Positions 6,293-13,768 of a DNA stretch of 13,986 bases are shown in pieces (within the stretch, counting starts at the first letter, position 1; the number at the start of each line of letters is the position of its first letter). The position numbers and the translations under genes were made by a program. Below the pieces are notes generated by a model. It was not told where the DNA came from, did not search any database, and was given only the letters and a program-made list of their open reading frames with translations. The stretch is from assembly GCA_950071875.1 (NCBI GenBank), contig CATMNW010000029.1, forward strand, positions 1-13,986, written 5' to 3'. The stretch is from an uncultured Erythrobacteraceae bacterium (GTDB lineage Bacteria > Pseudomonadota > Alphaproteobacteria > Sphingomonadales > Sphingomonadaceae).

Positions 6293-7858
6293 TCATGCGT
6301 TCCTGACAGCAGCTCGCCGTCCTCGAGGAAAATATGAAGCTGGGAGAAGAGGCGGATTTCGGTCAGAGACACGTCTTACCAGATGGTGCGGTCCAAGCTC
6401 GGATGGGTGCGAGAGACCGGCAGCAGCAGTCATTTCCGCGAGCGCTCGCAACGTATTGCGATGAAAGCGCCGGACCCGCTCTGCCTTGTCAGGCACGACC
6501 AGGGCCCGCTGGCGCAAGGGGTCCTGCGTGGCAACGCCGACCGGACAGCGGTTGGTATGACAGGAAAGAGACTGGATGCATCCGAGCGCGAACATGAAGC
6601 CGCGTCCGGCATTGGTCCAGTCGGCACCCAGCCCTAGGACCGCGGCGATGTCGAACGCACTGACGATCTTGCCGGCCGCACCGATTTTTATCCGGTCACG
6701 AACCCCGGCACCCACGAGTGTATTATGAACGAACAGGAGGCTCTCGCGCATCGGCATGCCGAGGTTGTCGGCGAACTCGACCGGGGCCGCCCCGGTTCCG
6801 CCTTCTGCGCCATCGACGACGATGAAGTCGGGAAAGATCCCCGTTTCGCGCATCGCCTTGACCATTCCCATGAACTCCCATGGGTGTCCGACGCACAGCT
6901 TGAAACCGACTGGCTTGCCTTTCGATAAGGTTCGGAGCTGAGCGAGAAAGTGCATCATCTCAAGCGGTGTGGAAAATGCCGAGTGCTCGGCAGGGGAAAT
7001 GCAATCGACGCCTACCGGAATACCGCGTGTAGCAGCGATCTCCGGGCTGACTTTCTCGCCGGGAAGGATGCCACCGTGACCCGGCTTGGCACCCTGGCTC
7101 AGCTTCAGTTCGATCATCTTGACCTGCGGGTCGGCAGCGTTGTCAGCGAAGCGGACCGGGTCAAAGCGTCCCTTTTCGGTTCGACAACCGAAATAGCCGC
7201 TGCCAATTTCCCAGATAAGGTCGCCGCCATTCTCACGGTGGTAGGGGCTGATCCCACCCTCGCCAGTGTCATGCGCAAAATCGCCGAGTTTGGCCCCCTT
7301 GTTTAACGCCCGGATAGCGTTGGCGCTCAGGGAGCCGAAGCTCATCGCGGAGATGTTGAAGATCGAGGCCATGTAGGGATCGCGCGCGTCGCTTCCCCCG
7401 ATCGGCACTCTGAAGCTGTCGGGATCTGCCAACGGCTTGGGCTTGGTGGAATGCGAAATGAATTCGTAGCCGTTCTTGTAGACGTCAGAGAGCGTTCCGA
7501 ACGGACGGTCGCTAACCTCGTCCTTTGCGCGAGCATAGACCAAGGAGCGCTGCGCCCTCGAGAAGGGCGTCTGATCGTCATCCCCTTCGATCAAGTATTG
7601 GCGGATTTCCGGTCTTATCTTCTCGAATGCCCATCGCAGGCGTCCGATGATCGGATAGTTCCGGCGCACCGCATGCCGCGTTTGGATAAGGTCGATGACG
7701 CCCAAGAGACATAGACACGAGAAAATTGCGAGAACTGGCAATGCCCATGCGTCGCTAAGCCTCGTGAGAGCAAACAGGAGGCCAGCCAGACAGAGGCCGA
7801 GCACGGTAAAGCGGGAGAAGAACACTGTTGGCTCCGGTCTCGCAAATGAAGCGAGCAT
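6293..7858 (-). CDS. Membrane-anchored FMN-binding glutamate synthase-domain oxidoreductase
   Basis: A 521-aa protein of the FMN-binding glutamate synthase family (GltB FMN/Fe-S domain without the glutaminase part). Two N-terminal membrane helices (about 13-32 and 38-57) precede a TIM-barrel catalytic domain. FMN and substrate motifs align with GltB: AMSFGSLS (171-178), GEGGISPYH (199-207), KPGHGGILPGEKV (258-270) and DGAEGGTGAAP (349-359). The Cys pattern C427-x5-C433-x4-C438 in CIQSLSCHTNRCPVGVATQ has the spacing of the GltB 3Fe-4S site, so a cluster is expected. There is no amidotransferase domain and no GltD neighbour, so this is probably not a complete glutamate synthase; family members are found in many bacteria with unclear substrate. 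The ATG at 7858 has a short, close GAGG. A striking hairpin lies about 65 nt upstream. Confidence 0.92.
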   Translation of the reverse strand: MLASFARPEPTVFFSRFTVLGLCLAGLLFALTRLSDAWALPVLAIFSCLCLLGVIDLIQTRHAVRRNYPIIGRLRWAFEKIRPEIRQYLIEGDDDQTPFSRAQRSLVYARAKDEVSDRPFGTLSDVYKNGYEFISHSTKPKPLADPDSFRVPIGGSDARDPYMASIFNISAMSFGSLSANAIRALNKGAKLGDFAHDTGEGGISPYHRENGGDLIWEIGSGYFGCRTEKGRFDPVRFADNAADPQVKMIELKLSQGAKPGHGGILPGEKVSPEIAATRGIPVGVDCISPAEHSAFSTPLEMMHFLAQLRTLSKGKPVGFKLCVGHPWEFMGMVKAMRETGIFPDFIVVDGAEGGTGAAPVEFADNLGMPMRESLLFVHNTLVGAGVRDRIKIGAAGKIVSAFDIAAVLGLGADWTNAGRGFMFALGCIQSLSCHTNRCPVGVATQDPLRQRALVVPDKAERVRRFHRNTLRALAEMTAAAGLSHPSELGPHHLVRRVSDRNPPLLPASYFPRGRRAAVRNA

Positions 7859-7922
7859 GCCTCGGGCTCGTTATCGCCTGGGCTTGGAAAACATCGATGC
7901 TGGAAGTTGCAGCGTGGCGCAC

Positions 7923-7953
7923 ATCCCTAGAACGCCCGAAGCGCTCTAGGGAT
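7923..7953 (-). promoter_or_regulatory. Strong RNA-like hairpin upstream of the FMN oxidoreductase
   Basis: The arms ATCCCTAGA (7923-7931) and TCTAGGGAT (7945-7953) are perfectly complementary. Inside them CGC and GCG pair around a 5-nt loop. On the plus strand the ninth and eleventh pairs are separated by an A/C mismatch; read as minus-strand RNA this position becomes a G-U wobble, giving a continuous 13-bp stem capped by UUCGG. It therefore reads as a structure of the minus-strand transcript, in the leader of the FMN oxidoreductase or the 3' region of the META operon. No T-run follows, so it is not a standard terminator; a processing, stabilising or regulatory role is possible. Confidence 0.6.
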
Positions 7954-8041
7954 ACAGGCGCGCGGTGCTGCTGCCTGCCGGAACCATCACCCCGAGACCA
8001 TGATCGACCCGTGTCATGAAAAGGTAGTGCGATTTCGACAT
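7946..8041 (-). CDS. Possible 31-codon leader ORF upstream of the FMN oxidoreductase
   Basis: A short frame runs from ATG 8041-8039 to TAG 7948-7946. It encodes MSKSHYLFMTRVDH followed by GLGVMVPAGSSTARLYP. Its stop codon falls inside the first arm of the 7923-7953 hairpin, so a translating ribosome would reach and disturb the hairpin. No good ribosome-binding site precedes it, so it may be fortuitous. Confidence 0.2.
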   Translation of the reverse strand: MSKSHYLFMTRVDHGLGVMVPAGSSTARLYP

Positions 8042-8091
8042 GGTAATTTCAAGTGGCGCGACTTCGGAATTTCTTCAACATCGGATAATCC

Positions 8092-8886
8092 TTAGTTGAG
8101 GACTGCGACAAGGCGCTGGCCATTGCCGGAGAGGACGAGAAAACCCCCAGCTTCGAGCGATGCGTTCTCGATCAGAGAAAGGGCATCGAGGAAACGGCGC
8201 TCTTGCTGCATCAATCCGGCTTCACAGGCGCGCTTCGTCGCAGCGACATTGCCAACCTCGAGCGAGTTGCCATCGAGGCCATATGAACTGCTGAAGCGGT
8301 TGCAGCTGGTGGAACCATACAAGCGACCATCGGCCGTGAAGGTCATCGTAGGAGCGGAGATCTGCGCCACGACATCGCCGCCGATCTGGGTTACACGCCA
8401 TTCGCCGTCCTGCAGGTCAGGAATACCGGCAAGGCCGGGATCGTCTGGCAATGTCATCGATACCCTTATGTCGCCGATATCGACGGTTTCGCTGCGAAGA
8501 TCGAGCAGGAAAGGTTCACTGGTGCGGAACAGGATTGTGCCATCGGGCTCGCGGATGAAGGCTCGCAGGCCGTAGAGCGGGCCGTCGCTCAAATTCAGCT
8601 TCGACACGTCAATCGAGAACGGGATCGGCGGCGATGCCTGTCCGATCGTGTTCATCGTGCGCGAGAGGATGAACTCTTGGTTGCGACCGAGGGTGATGTC
8701 GGAAACAACGATTTCCACCTGCGCTTCGGGGGGCGGCGCGATGCGCTCGCGATAGGACAGTGCGCCGGTAATTCTTTCTACCATGACGACCTCACTGCTT
8801 TCTGCAGCGGGCTGAATGGTGGCACAGGCACTCAGGCTCATGGCGAGGGCAGCCGATGCTAACAGCAAGTTACATTTCACCGCCAT
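8092..8886 (-). CDS. Lipoprotein with YbaY-like and META domains
   Basis: A 264-aa predicted lipoprotein with lipobox LSAC at 18-21. The first domain (about 34-145) resembles YbaY/YscW-type lipoproteins: GALSYRERIAPPPEAQVEI at 41-59, then the PIPFSIDVSKL and YGLRAFIREPDGTILFRT strands. The second (about 155-264) is a META domain as in HslJ: GEWRVTQIGG (161-170), GSTSCNRFSSSY (191-202), TKRACEAGLMQQERRFLDAL (217-236). The conserved Cys195 and Cys221 probably form a disulfide. It is likely an envelope-stress or folding-related protein, but no activity is established. It overlaps the MscS gene by 17 nt. An alternative GTG start at 8880-8878 has a better-spaced GGGAG and gives a typical short K-rich lipoprotein start. 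Confidence 0.9.
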   Translation of the reverse strand: MAVKCNLLLASAALAMSLSACATIQPAAESSEVVMVERITGALSYRERIAPPPEAQVEIVVSDITLGRNQEFILSRTMNTIGQASPPIPFSIDVSKLNLSDGPLYGLRAFIREPDGTILFRTSEPFLLDLRSETVDIGDIRVSMTLPDDPGLAGIPDLQDGEWRVTQIGGDVVAQISAPTMTFTADGRLYGSTSCNRFSSSYGLDGNSLEVGNVAATKRACEAGLMQQERRFLDALSLIENASLEAGGFLVLSGNGQRLVAVLN

Positions 8887-10606
8887 TCTCCCTGTTACCC
8901 TCCTGATTTGGGCGGGCGGTTGAGATCGGCGCCGAGCGGCCGTTGGCCGAGCCGTAAGCGTCGATGTGAAGCGTGCGAGTGGGGAAGGCGATTTCCACGT
9001 CGAGTTCTTTCAGTTTCCGCATCAGCGCGAGGAGCAGAACCTCCTGCATCTCGAGTGACTCCGCGAACGATGCAGTCCGAAAATATGCGAAGATCTCGAT
9101 GTTGAGTGCGCTTTCGCCGAAACCTATGAAGCGTGCGCGAGCATCTTCTTCGAGGACATGATCGTTTTCCGCCAGGATTGTCCGGAACGCGGCCAGAACC
9201 TCGCTCATCTTCTCGGCATCCGTGTCGTAGCTGACTCCGATCACGTGCTTGAAGAGGAACTGGTCGCGAGCGGAAAAATTCTCGATCTTCTCGCCGGCAA
9301 GAAATCCGTTGGGGATCGTTACCAGCGTCCGGTTGATCGTGCGCACACGGGTCGAGCGCATGCCGACATCCTCGACCGTGCCGAACGTATCGCCGATCTG
9401 GGCAGCGTCGCCTACCTGCACCGGATGATCTCCGATGATCGTGACAGACCCGACCAGGTTCTCGATCGTTTTCTGCGCGCCGAGCGCCAAGGCGAGCCCG
9501 CCGATGCCGAGAGCAGCGATACCGGTGGTTACGTCGACACCGAACGTGTCGAGCACGCCGATGAAGATCATGACCAGCAATGTGAGCTTGGCGATCCGCC
9601 GCAACAGCGTGATGACCGATGCGGCCTGGCGCCGCTCCGCGCGGTTCATCCGTTCGCTCGCCATCCGCGCGACAGCATCGATCAGCCTGAACAAAAACCA
9701 GCCAAGGGAAAGCCAAGCCGCGATACCTGCGCCGCGCAGCAGCTGCTGGCGAGCGATGATCGAGGCCTCCATGGTGCCTGCAACATAGAAGAAGGCGATT
9801 GTCGCCACGTAGAGCGCGAGCGGTGGGAGAGCGGCGTGGATCAAACGAAAGACGGTGCTGCTGCTGTGTTCGGGAATGAGTCGCCGCAGGACCGAGATAA
9901 TTGCAGCAGCGAGCAGGCGTAGCGCTGCGAAAAGCGCGACCGCTACGCCGATCAACAAAAGCCAGTCGAGGACTGGCGCGCCGGCGACTTCGATCGCCTT
10001 TTCCTCGTTTTGTTCCGCGACCTCAGGCGAAGGTGTCCAATCTTCGAGAGCCGACACTGTTTCCGGCGAAATTCGCCATTGCAGTAAGTCCCGTTCCCCT
10101 ACGGCGACGCGCTGGAGGATAATGGGCTGGTCGGAATCTTCGAGCTGGAACGTGCCGACTTGCTCCAGGAGAGGATCGAGTCCGTCTTCCAAGTCGCCAT
10201 CGGGAGCGTTGGAAAGCACGGCAAAGGGTCGAAGCATCCCCCCGCTGTCGAGCGCGAGTTTCAATTTTCGAGCGAGATCTGCACCTTGAGCCAGTCCTTC
10301 CGACGCGTCGGTCGCTTGCGAGCCTTCATTGTCTAGGGGCAGCGTGGCCGGATCGGGAGTGCCGGCGAAGTAGCGCGCGGCCCGTTCGTAGTCCTCGGCG
10401 GCAAGCGCATTCAGCAGCGCTGTTACGCTGGAGCGCGGAGTTTGCCTTTCGAATGTGTCTACGGGAGCTTCGGTTTGCGCTGTTTCGGAAGGCTCAGGCG
10501 TCGGAAGCTGGGCTTGCGCAACTGTCGCCCCGACAAGAAGAGCCATGACCGCGACTGCGTGAACAAGGAAACGCCGCAAGATCGAACAAATTGGGTTGGA
10601 TTTCAT
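8870..10606 (-). CDS. MscS-family mechanosensitive channel with periplasmic N-terminal domain
   Basis: A 578-aa inner-membrane channel. A signal peptide with cleavage near AQAQ (about residue 32) is followed by a periplasmic region of roughly 180 residues (Ala/Pro/Glu-rich linker, then SSVTALLNALAAEDYERAAR). Membrane helices follow at about 213-240, 258-278, 287-310 and 335-353. The pore helix and beta domain form the MscS signature: TTGIAALGIGGLALALGAQK (360-379), NLVGSVTII (383-391), DHPVQVGDAAQIGDTFGTVE (393-412), then TIPNGFLAGEKIENFS (430-445). The C-terminal alpha/beta vestibule is complete. These channels release solutes under hypo-osmotic shock. ATG 10606 is chosen: it overlaps the upstream META gene stop as ATGA, while the longer frame from 10639 would spoil the signal peptide. 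META-domain lipoprotein genes flank it on both sides. Confidence 0.93.
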   Translation of the reverse strand: MKSNPICSILRRFLVHAVAVMALLVGATVAQAQLPTPEPSETAQTEAPVDTFERQTPRSSVTALLNALAAEDYERAARYFAGTPDPATLPLDNEGSQATDASEGLAQGADLARKLKLALDSGGMLRPFAVLSNAPDGDLEDGLDPLLEQVGTFQLEDSDQPIILQRVAVGERDLLQWRISPETVSALEDWTPSPEVAEQNEEKAIEVAGAPVLDWLLLIGVAVALFAALRLLAAAIISVLRRLIPEHSSSTVFRLIHAALPPLALYVATIAFFYVAGTMEASIIARQQLLRGAGIAAWLSLGWFLFRLIDAVARMASERMNRAERRQAASVITLLRRIAKLTLLVMIFIGVLDTFGVDVTTGIAALGIGGLALALGAQKTIENLVGSVTIIGDHPVQVGDAAQIGDTFGTVEDVGMRSTRVRTINRTLVTIPNGFLAGEKIENFSARDQFLFKHVIGVSYDTDAEKMSEVLAAFRTILAENDHVLEEDARARFIGFGESALNIEIFAYFRTASFAESLEMQEVLLLALMRKLKELDVEIAFPTRTLHIDAYGSANGRSAPISTARPNQEGNRENGGEM

Positions 10607-11022
10607 GGTCGTCTCTTGTGGGATTGCGCCAAAACCCATGGCTGGTTGCCGTCCTGCAACACGAGGGCACCGGTCGGGTCGAAGCGGTAGCTATCAATCG
10701 ACTCAATGGTTCCTAGGAAGACCCGTTCCTGATACATCAGCGCTTCAGGACAGACTTTACGCGTCGTCATTGCGATGTCGATCGTCATGGCCGAGCCATC
10801 GACGCGGTATCGGCCGAGAAGGAGATTGCATCCTGTCGAGCCAGAAAGCTGCTCGTCATATTCCAGGACCAGTTCGATACGCGAATAATCGATGATCCCG
10901 CGCCCGGCGATGTCTTCGACGATCAAGGCTCCGACGAGCGGTTCCGTTGACCTCGGGAGGCCCGCGCACCCGGAGATATAAAACATCGCTGTGATGCCGA
11001 CCATTCTCACAGACGAGATCAT
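10603..11022 (-). CDS. META-domain (HslJ-like) small lipoprotein
   Basis: A 139-aa protein with a short signal peptide ending in lipobox ISGC (Cys19) and one META domain: GSTGCNLLLGRYRVDGSAM (61-79), TTRKVCPEALMYQERVFL (86-103), GALVLQDGNQPW (118-129). Cys65 and Cys91 are 26 residues apart, the same spacing as in the second META lipoprotein of this operon, which supports a paralogous pair and a conserved disulfide. The domain is a little short at its front. ATG 11022 overlaps the upstream EamA stop as ATGA; ATG 11004 is an alternative. The longer frame starting at 11382 lies inside the EamA gene and is spurious. Its role is unknown; META proteins are linked to stress and drug tolerance in some bacteria. 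Confidence 0.88.
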   Translation of the reverse strand: MISSVRMVGITAMFYISGCAGLPRSTEPLVGALIVEDIAGRGIIDYSRIELVLEYDEQLSGSTGCNLLLGRYRVDGSAMTIDIAMTTRKVCPEALMYQERVFLGTIESIDSYRFDPTGALVLQDGNQPWVLAQSHKRRP

Positions 11023-11963
11023 GGCGAGGTGTCCGTCATGGGCCGATCGGCCAATCGAACAGGCGTCCTGACCGGTCTGCGCATAAGAAGCCTGTCCACC
11101 AGCCGTGGCAATGAAGCGATGATCACGCCGGCCAAGATAACGAGCGCACCGACCACGTCGGACAGGCCGAAGATTTCGCCCGCCGCATAGCCAAACAACC
11201 CACCGAAGACTGGTTCGAGCGCGTAGATAATTGCCGCACGCGAGGAATCGACCCGGGCCTGGGCCCAGCTCATCGCGAACTGGATGTAGGCGGTAGCGAT
11301 ACCATAGCCCACGACCACCCAGAACAGTGTCGGCGAAGCAACCGGCATTGGCTCCCCTGTGGCGAGCGCGAAGGCAGCACACAGCAGCGTGGTGGTGACC
11401 ATCATCACGAACGCGATCCGCACAGGATCGGCCCGGCGCACGTAATATCCAAGGATGACAACCTCTACCGCGATTGCAACGGCGCCAACGATCGAAAGTG
11501 TATCGCCGTAGCTAAGGGTGATGTCGGCTGGCGACAGGCCCGACATGATGGCTACACCGAGACAGGCAAGGACAACTCCGATCCAGATCCCGGCAGCTGC
11601 GCGTTGGCGAAAAAACAGCAGCTGAAGCACAGGAACAAGTGGCACGTAGAGTGCGGAAAGAAATGCTACGCGCCCAGTGTCCGTGGTTTGCAGCGCATAG
11701 GCCTGTGCGCCATATGCGATGCACGCAGTGGCAGCGACGACGATACCGGCAACCATTTCGGTGGCACCAATTCCGCGGGTCGCACGCGGCAGGACCAGCG
11801 CAAAGGCAACGGTTGCCATCAGATAGCGTAGGGCGACAAAGCCGAGCGGCCCTGTAAATTCCATGCCGATCTTGGTCGCGAGAAAGCTCGCGCCCCAAAG
11901 CACCGATGCAGCAAGCAGAGCGAGTTCGGGAACGATACGACGGGGGATGTGCAGTCGCTGCAT
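11019..11963 (-). CDS. EamA/DMT-superfamily transporter, first gene of the META-MscS operon
   Basis: A 314-aa polytopic membrane protein with about ten helices in two EamA repeats. The first repeat has SVLWGASFLATKIGMEFTGP and the LRYLMATVAFALVLPR stretch. The second closes with RAAIIYALEPVFGGLFGY, the typical EamA signature (A-x-x-x-x-L-E-P-V). The substrate is unknown; relatives export amino acids or metabolites, which would suit the divergent Lrp/AsnC regulator. The ATG at 11963 has AGGA at 11974-11971, 7 nt upstream; the open frame back to 12143 runs antisense to the lrp gene and through a terminator, so it is not used. It heads a four-gene operon with overlapping starts and stops, and an intrinsic terminator sits in its leader. 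Confidence 0.9.
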   Translation of the reverse strand: MQRLHIPRRIVPELALLAASVLWGASFLATKIGMEFTGPLGFVALRYLMATVAFALVLPRATRGIGATEMVAGIVVAATACIAYGAQAYALQTTDTGRVAFLSALYVPLVPVLQLLFFRQRAAAGIWIGVVLACLGVAIMSGLSPADITLSYGDTLSIVGAVAIAVEVVILGYYVRRADPVRIAFVMMVTTTLLCAAFALATGEPMPVASPTLFWVVVGYGIATAYIQFAMSWAQARVDSSRAAIIYALEPVFGGLFGYAAGEIFGLSDVVGALVILAGVIIASLPRLVDRLLMRRPVRTPVRLADRPMTDTSP

Positions 11964-11986
11964 GCCGACTTCCTGTCTCGCTAGCC

Positions 11987-12019
11987 AAAAAAAACGAGCG
12001 CCGCAGATCTTGCGGCGCT
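11987..12019 (-). terminator. Intrinsic terminator/attenuator in the leader of the EamA-META-MscS operon
   Basis: Read on the minus strand, AGCGCCGCA (12019-12011) and TGCGGCGCT (12005-11997) form a perfect 9-bp GC-rich stem with a 5-nt loop, followed by CG and eight consecutive T (11994-11987). This is a canonical Rho-independent terminator. It ends 24 nt before the EamA ATG, and the gene further upstream points the other way, so it cannot terminate that gene. Either it attenuates the operon or it ends a short RNA made from the divergent intergenic region. A smaller stem (GGAAA/TTTCC) lies upstream in the leader, but I find no obvious antiterminator. Confidence 0.8.
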
Positions 12020-12057
12020 TCGACTGCAAACATAGAGGCTGGAAAACCGTATTTCCC

Positions 12058-12086
12058 TTCAAAGTTTTTCCCCTGCACAATAGAAT
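12058..12086 (+). promoter_or_regulatory. Possible sigma-70-type promoter for the Lrp/AsnC gene
   Basis: TTCAAA at 12058-12063 and TAGAAT at 12081-12086 are separated by 17 bp and agree with the -35 and -10 consensus at 4 and 5 of 6 positions. A start about 7 nt later would place the ribosome-binding site at the very 5' end of the message. It lies in the 142-bp divergent region that may also hold operator sites for autoregulation. Confidence 0.3.
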
Positions 12087-12105
12087 CTGCGGAAAGGAGA
12101 CGAGC

Positions 12106-12585
12106 GTGCCGCAGAAACCCTCGCTTGACCGAATCGACCGCAAAATCCTCGATATCCTTCAGCGCGATGGCCGGATTTCCAATCAGCGTCTTTCCGAGGC
12201 GGTGGCTCTTTCACCGAGTGCTTGTCTCGCGCGTCTTCGCAGGCTGGAGAAAGAAGAAGTCATCACGGGCTACAAGGCCCAGGTCGATGCAGCCAAGCTG
12301 GGTCCTAACCTTACCGTGTTCGCAGAGATTGTTGCTTCGGCACACGATCCTGCAAGCACGCGAAGGATCGAACAGGCGCTTGCCGACATCCCCGAAGCAA
12401 TCGAGGCTTATCAGGTGAGCGGGAGCTACGATTTTCTGGTTCGTTTCCTGGTTCCGGACATGGAGTTCTGGACCAATCTAGCAGACGAGTTGGCCGATGG
12501 AGAACTCAAGATCGAGACCGTAAGAACCGTGGCCGTAATGCGCCGGATAAAAGGATGGGTGGGGGTTCCTCTAGGAGCGACCTGA
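12106..12585 (+). CDS. Lrp/AsnC family transcriptional regulator
   Basis: A 159-aa Lrp/AsnC-type regulator. The N-terminal helix-turn-helix spans about residues 7-60: LDRIDRKILDILQRDGRISN, then the recognition helix region SPSACLARLRRLEKEEVI. The C-terminal RAM domain (about 66-150) includes the FAEIVASAH strand and the ligand-face segment YQVSGSYDFLVRFLVPDMEF. Members bind amino acids or related metabolites and act as oligomers. The GTG start at 12106 is supported by AAGGAG (12094-12099) 6 nt upstream; a longer frame from 11863 crosses the divergent EamA gene. Its position back-to-back with an EamA exporter suggests it controls that exporter, as is common for this family, and perhaps itself. 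Confidence 0.92.
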   Translation: MPQKPSLDRIDRKILDILQRDGRISNQRLSEAVALSPSACLARLRRLEKEEVITGYKAQVDAAKLGPNLTVFAEIVASAHDPASTRRIEQALADIPEAIEAYQVSGSYDFLVRFLVPDMEFWTNLADELADGELKIETVRTVAVMRRIKGWVGVPLGAT

Positions 12586-12768
12586 TCCTCGCGTCTAAGA
12601 CAAGTGCAGGCTCCGAAATGAATGGCACCGCCAGTTCAACCATGTTCCGTTGGCCCCGGAGCCCGAGAGGCACGCCTTGGGGCTTAGAACATATTTCCTT
12701 GCGTATGATCGTGGTGCGGAACCTCTTCGCTTTTTTGATTAAGTTCCTAAAATGCTGCGGAGTTTGGG

Positions 12769-13251
12769 ATGTTTGAACAGTTTCTGGGGCCTGACCATTT
12801 CGACATCATGCCTCACCTGGTCGCGATTGGCCTGGCCTATCTTCTGGCGTTCCCGATCGGCTGGAACAGGGAAAAATCGGAAAGGAGTGCGGGGCTTCGG
12901 ACCTTCCCGCTCGTCGCTGTTGCCAGTTGCGGGTTTATCCAGGCAGCGGAATCCATGACTGCAGATACTCCGGAGGCGATGGCCCGCATTGTCGAAGGTC
13001 TGATAACCGGCATGGGGTTTATCGGTGGGGGGGCCATTCTGCGCCTCAAGGATTCGGTCAAGGGCACCGCCACGGCCGCCAGCCTCTGGATTACCGGTGC
13101 TATCGGCGCGGCGGTTGGTCTTGGCAGCCTTGATGTTGCGATCATGCTTTCTGTCATAACCGTCGCGACGCTGTGGATCATGGCGCCGCTGAAGCATTTC
13201 GGTCATCTTGAACAGGAGGATGGCAGCGACGAAGTTTGCAAGGAGAAGTAA
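12769..13251 (+). CDS. MgtC/SapB family membrane protein
   Basis: A 160-aa inner-membrane protein with four to five hydrophobic helices and the MgtC/SapB N-terminal signature: LAYLLAFPIGWNREKSERSA (residues 23-42, with the G-x-x-R-E and AGLRT blocks), then GLITGMGFIGGGAILR and VKGTATAASLWITGAIGAAV. The family is tied to growth in low magnesium and to modulation of membrane potential. The long cytoplasmic C-terminal domain of virulence MgtC is absent; this is the short SapB-type form. The ATG at 12769 has GGAG at 12759-12762, 6 nt upstream. It follows the lrp gene by 183 nt, in which I see no clear terminator or ORF, and converges on the membrane-protein gene at 13292. Confidence 0.9.
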   Translation: MFEQFLGPDHFDIMPHLVAIGLAYLLAFPIGWNREKSERSAGLRTFPLVAVASCGFIQAAESMTADTPEAMARIVEGLITGMGFIGGGAILRLKDSVKGTATAASLWITGAIGAAVGLGSLDVAIMLSVITVATLWIMAPLKHFGHLEQEDGSDEVCKEK

Positions 13252-13291
13252 CAGCAGGCAGTGGTTTTTTGCGATACGTCGGCTGATATTC

Positions 13292-13768
13292 CTACATTAC
13301 GACCGCACTGATGACGCTGATACCTATCCCGAAAAAGGCGACGGCTGCCGGAACTATGAGCACCTGGCCATAAACTTCCTTGCGCGCCAGCGGTCCGTAG
13401 GCAGTTTGCAGGACAGTGCCCGGACGATCGAGAACGCTGCGCGGTTGCGACGATGCTTGCCGTAGCATCACACGGGCGGTTCCGAAGAACATGGTGACGT
13501 AGATCGCCGAGATTGCGATCGCGAACGCGGCGTGAGCGCCGCCGGTCGCACCAAGCAGGGCAATCAGGAAGATCGCGTAGCAGACAATCATCGCCCGCCA
13601 TACCGATGCGGGCAGTTCGAACATTCGGGATTCGGACTGCTGTGCTTGCCTCGGCGCTTCGTTGTCGTTGGCCTCGAGCGCGGGAATCGGCACCAGCACA
13701 TCGGGCAGTGCATCGAGAGACTCCGGCAGTGGCGCCGCGGATTGCGTGCGAAGAACGGTATCAGGCAT
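13292..13768 (-). CDS. Membrane protein of unknown function, coupled to a truncated haemoglobin
   Basis: A 158-aa protein I do not recognise. The first 55 residues are soluble and rich in Pro, Ala, Glu and Gln. Hydrophobic helices follow: about 58-77 (WRAMIVCYAIFLIALLGATG), about 80-99 (AFAIAISAIYVTMFFGTARV), and a C-terminal helix (VLIVPAAVAFFGIGISVISA). Between the last two helices lies a charged loop with LARKEVYGQ. ATG 13768 is chosen: AGGA lies about 9 nt upstream and it overlaps the stop of the haemoglobin gene by 8 nt. The frame also extends to 13807, deeper into that gene, which is less likely. The overlap suggests joint translation with the haemoglobin. Confidence 0.75.
   Translation of the reverse strand: MPDTVLRTQSAAPLPESLDALPDVLVPIPALEANDNEAPRQAQQSESRMFELPASVWRAMIVCYAIFLIALLGATGGAHAAFAIAISAIYVTMFFGTARVMLRQASSQPRSVLDRPGTVLQTAYGPLARKEVYGQVLIVPAAVAFFGIGISVISAVVM

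Noticed and set aside
9158..9922. 254-aa plus-strand frame
   Set aside because: It lies wholly antisense to the well-supported MscS gene, has a composition rich in Arg and Asp typical of shadow frames, and matches no family.
12586..12768. Small ORF or RNA gene between the lrp and MgtC genes
   Set aside because: The only frame (about 50 codons) lacks a ribosome-binding site and coding-like composition, and I see no stable fold beyond a 5-bp GCCCC/GGGGC stem.
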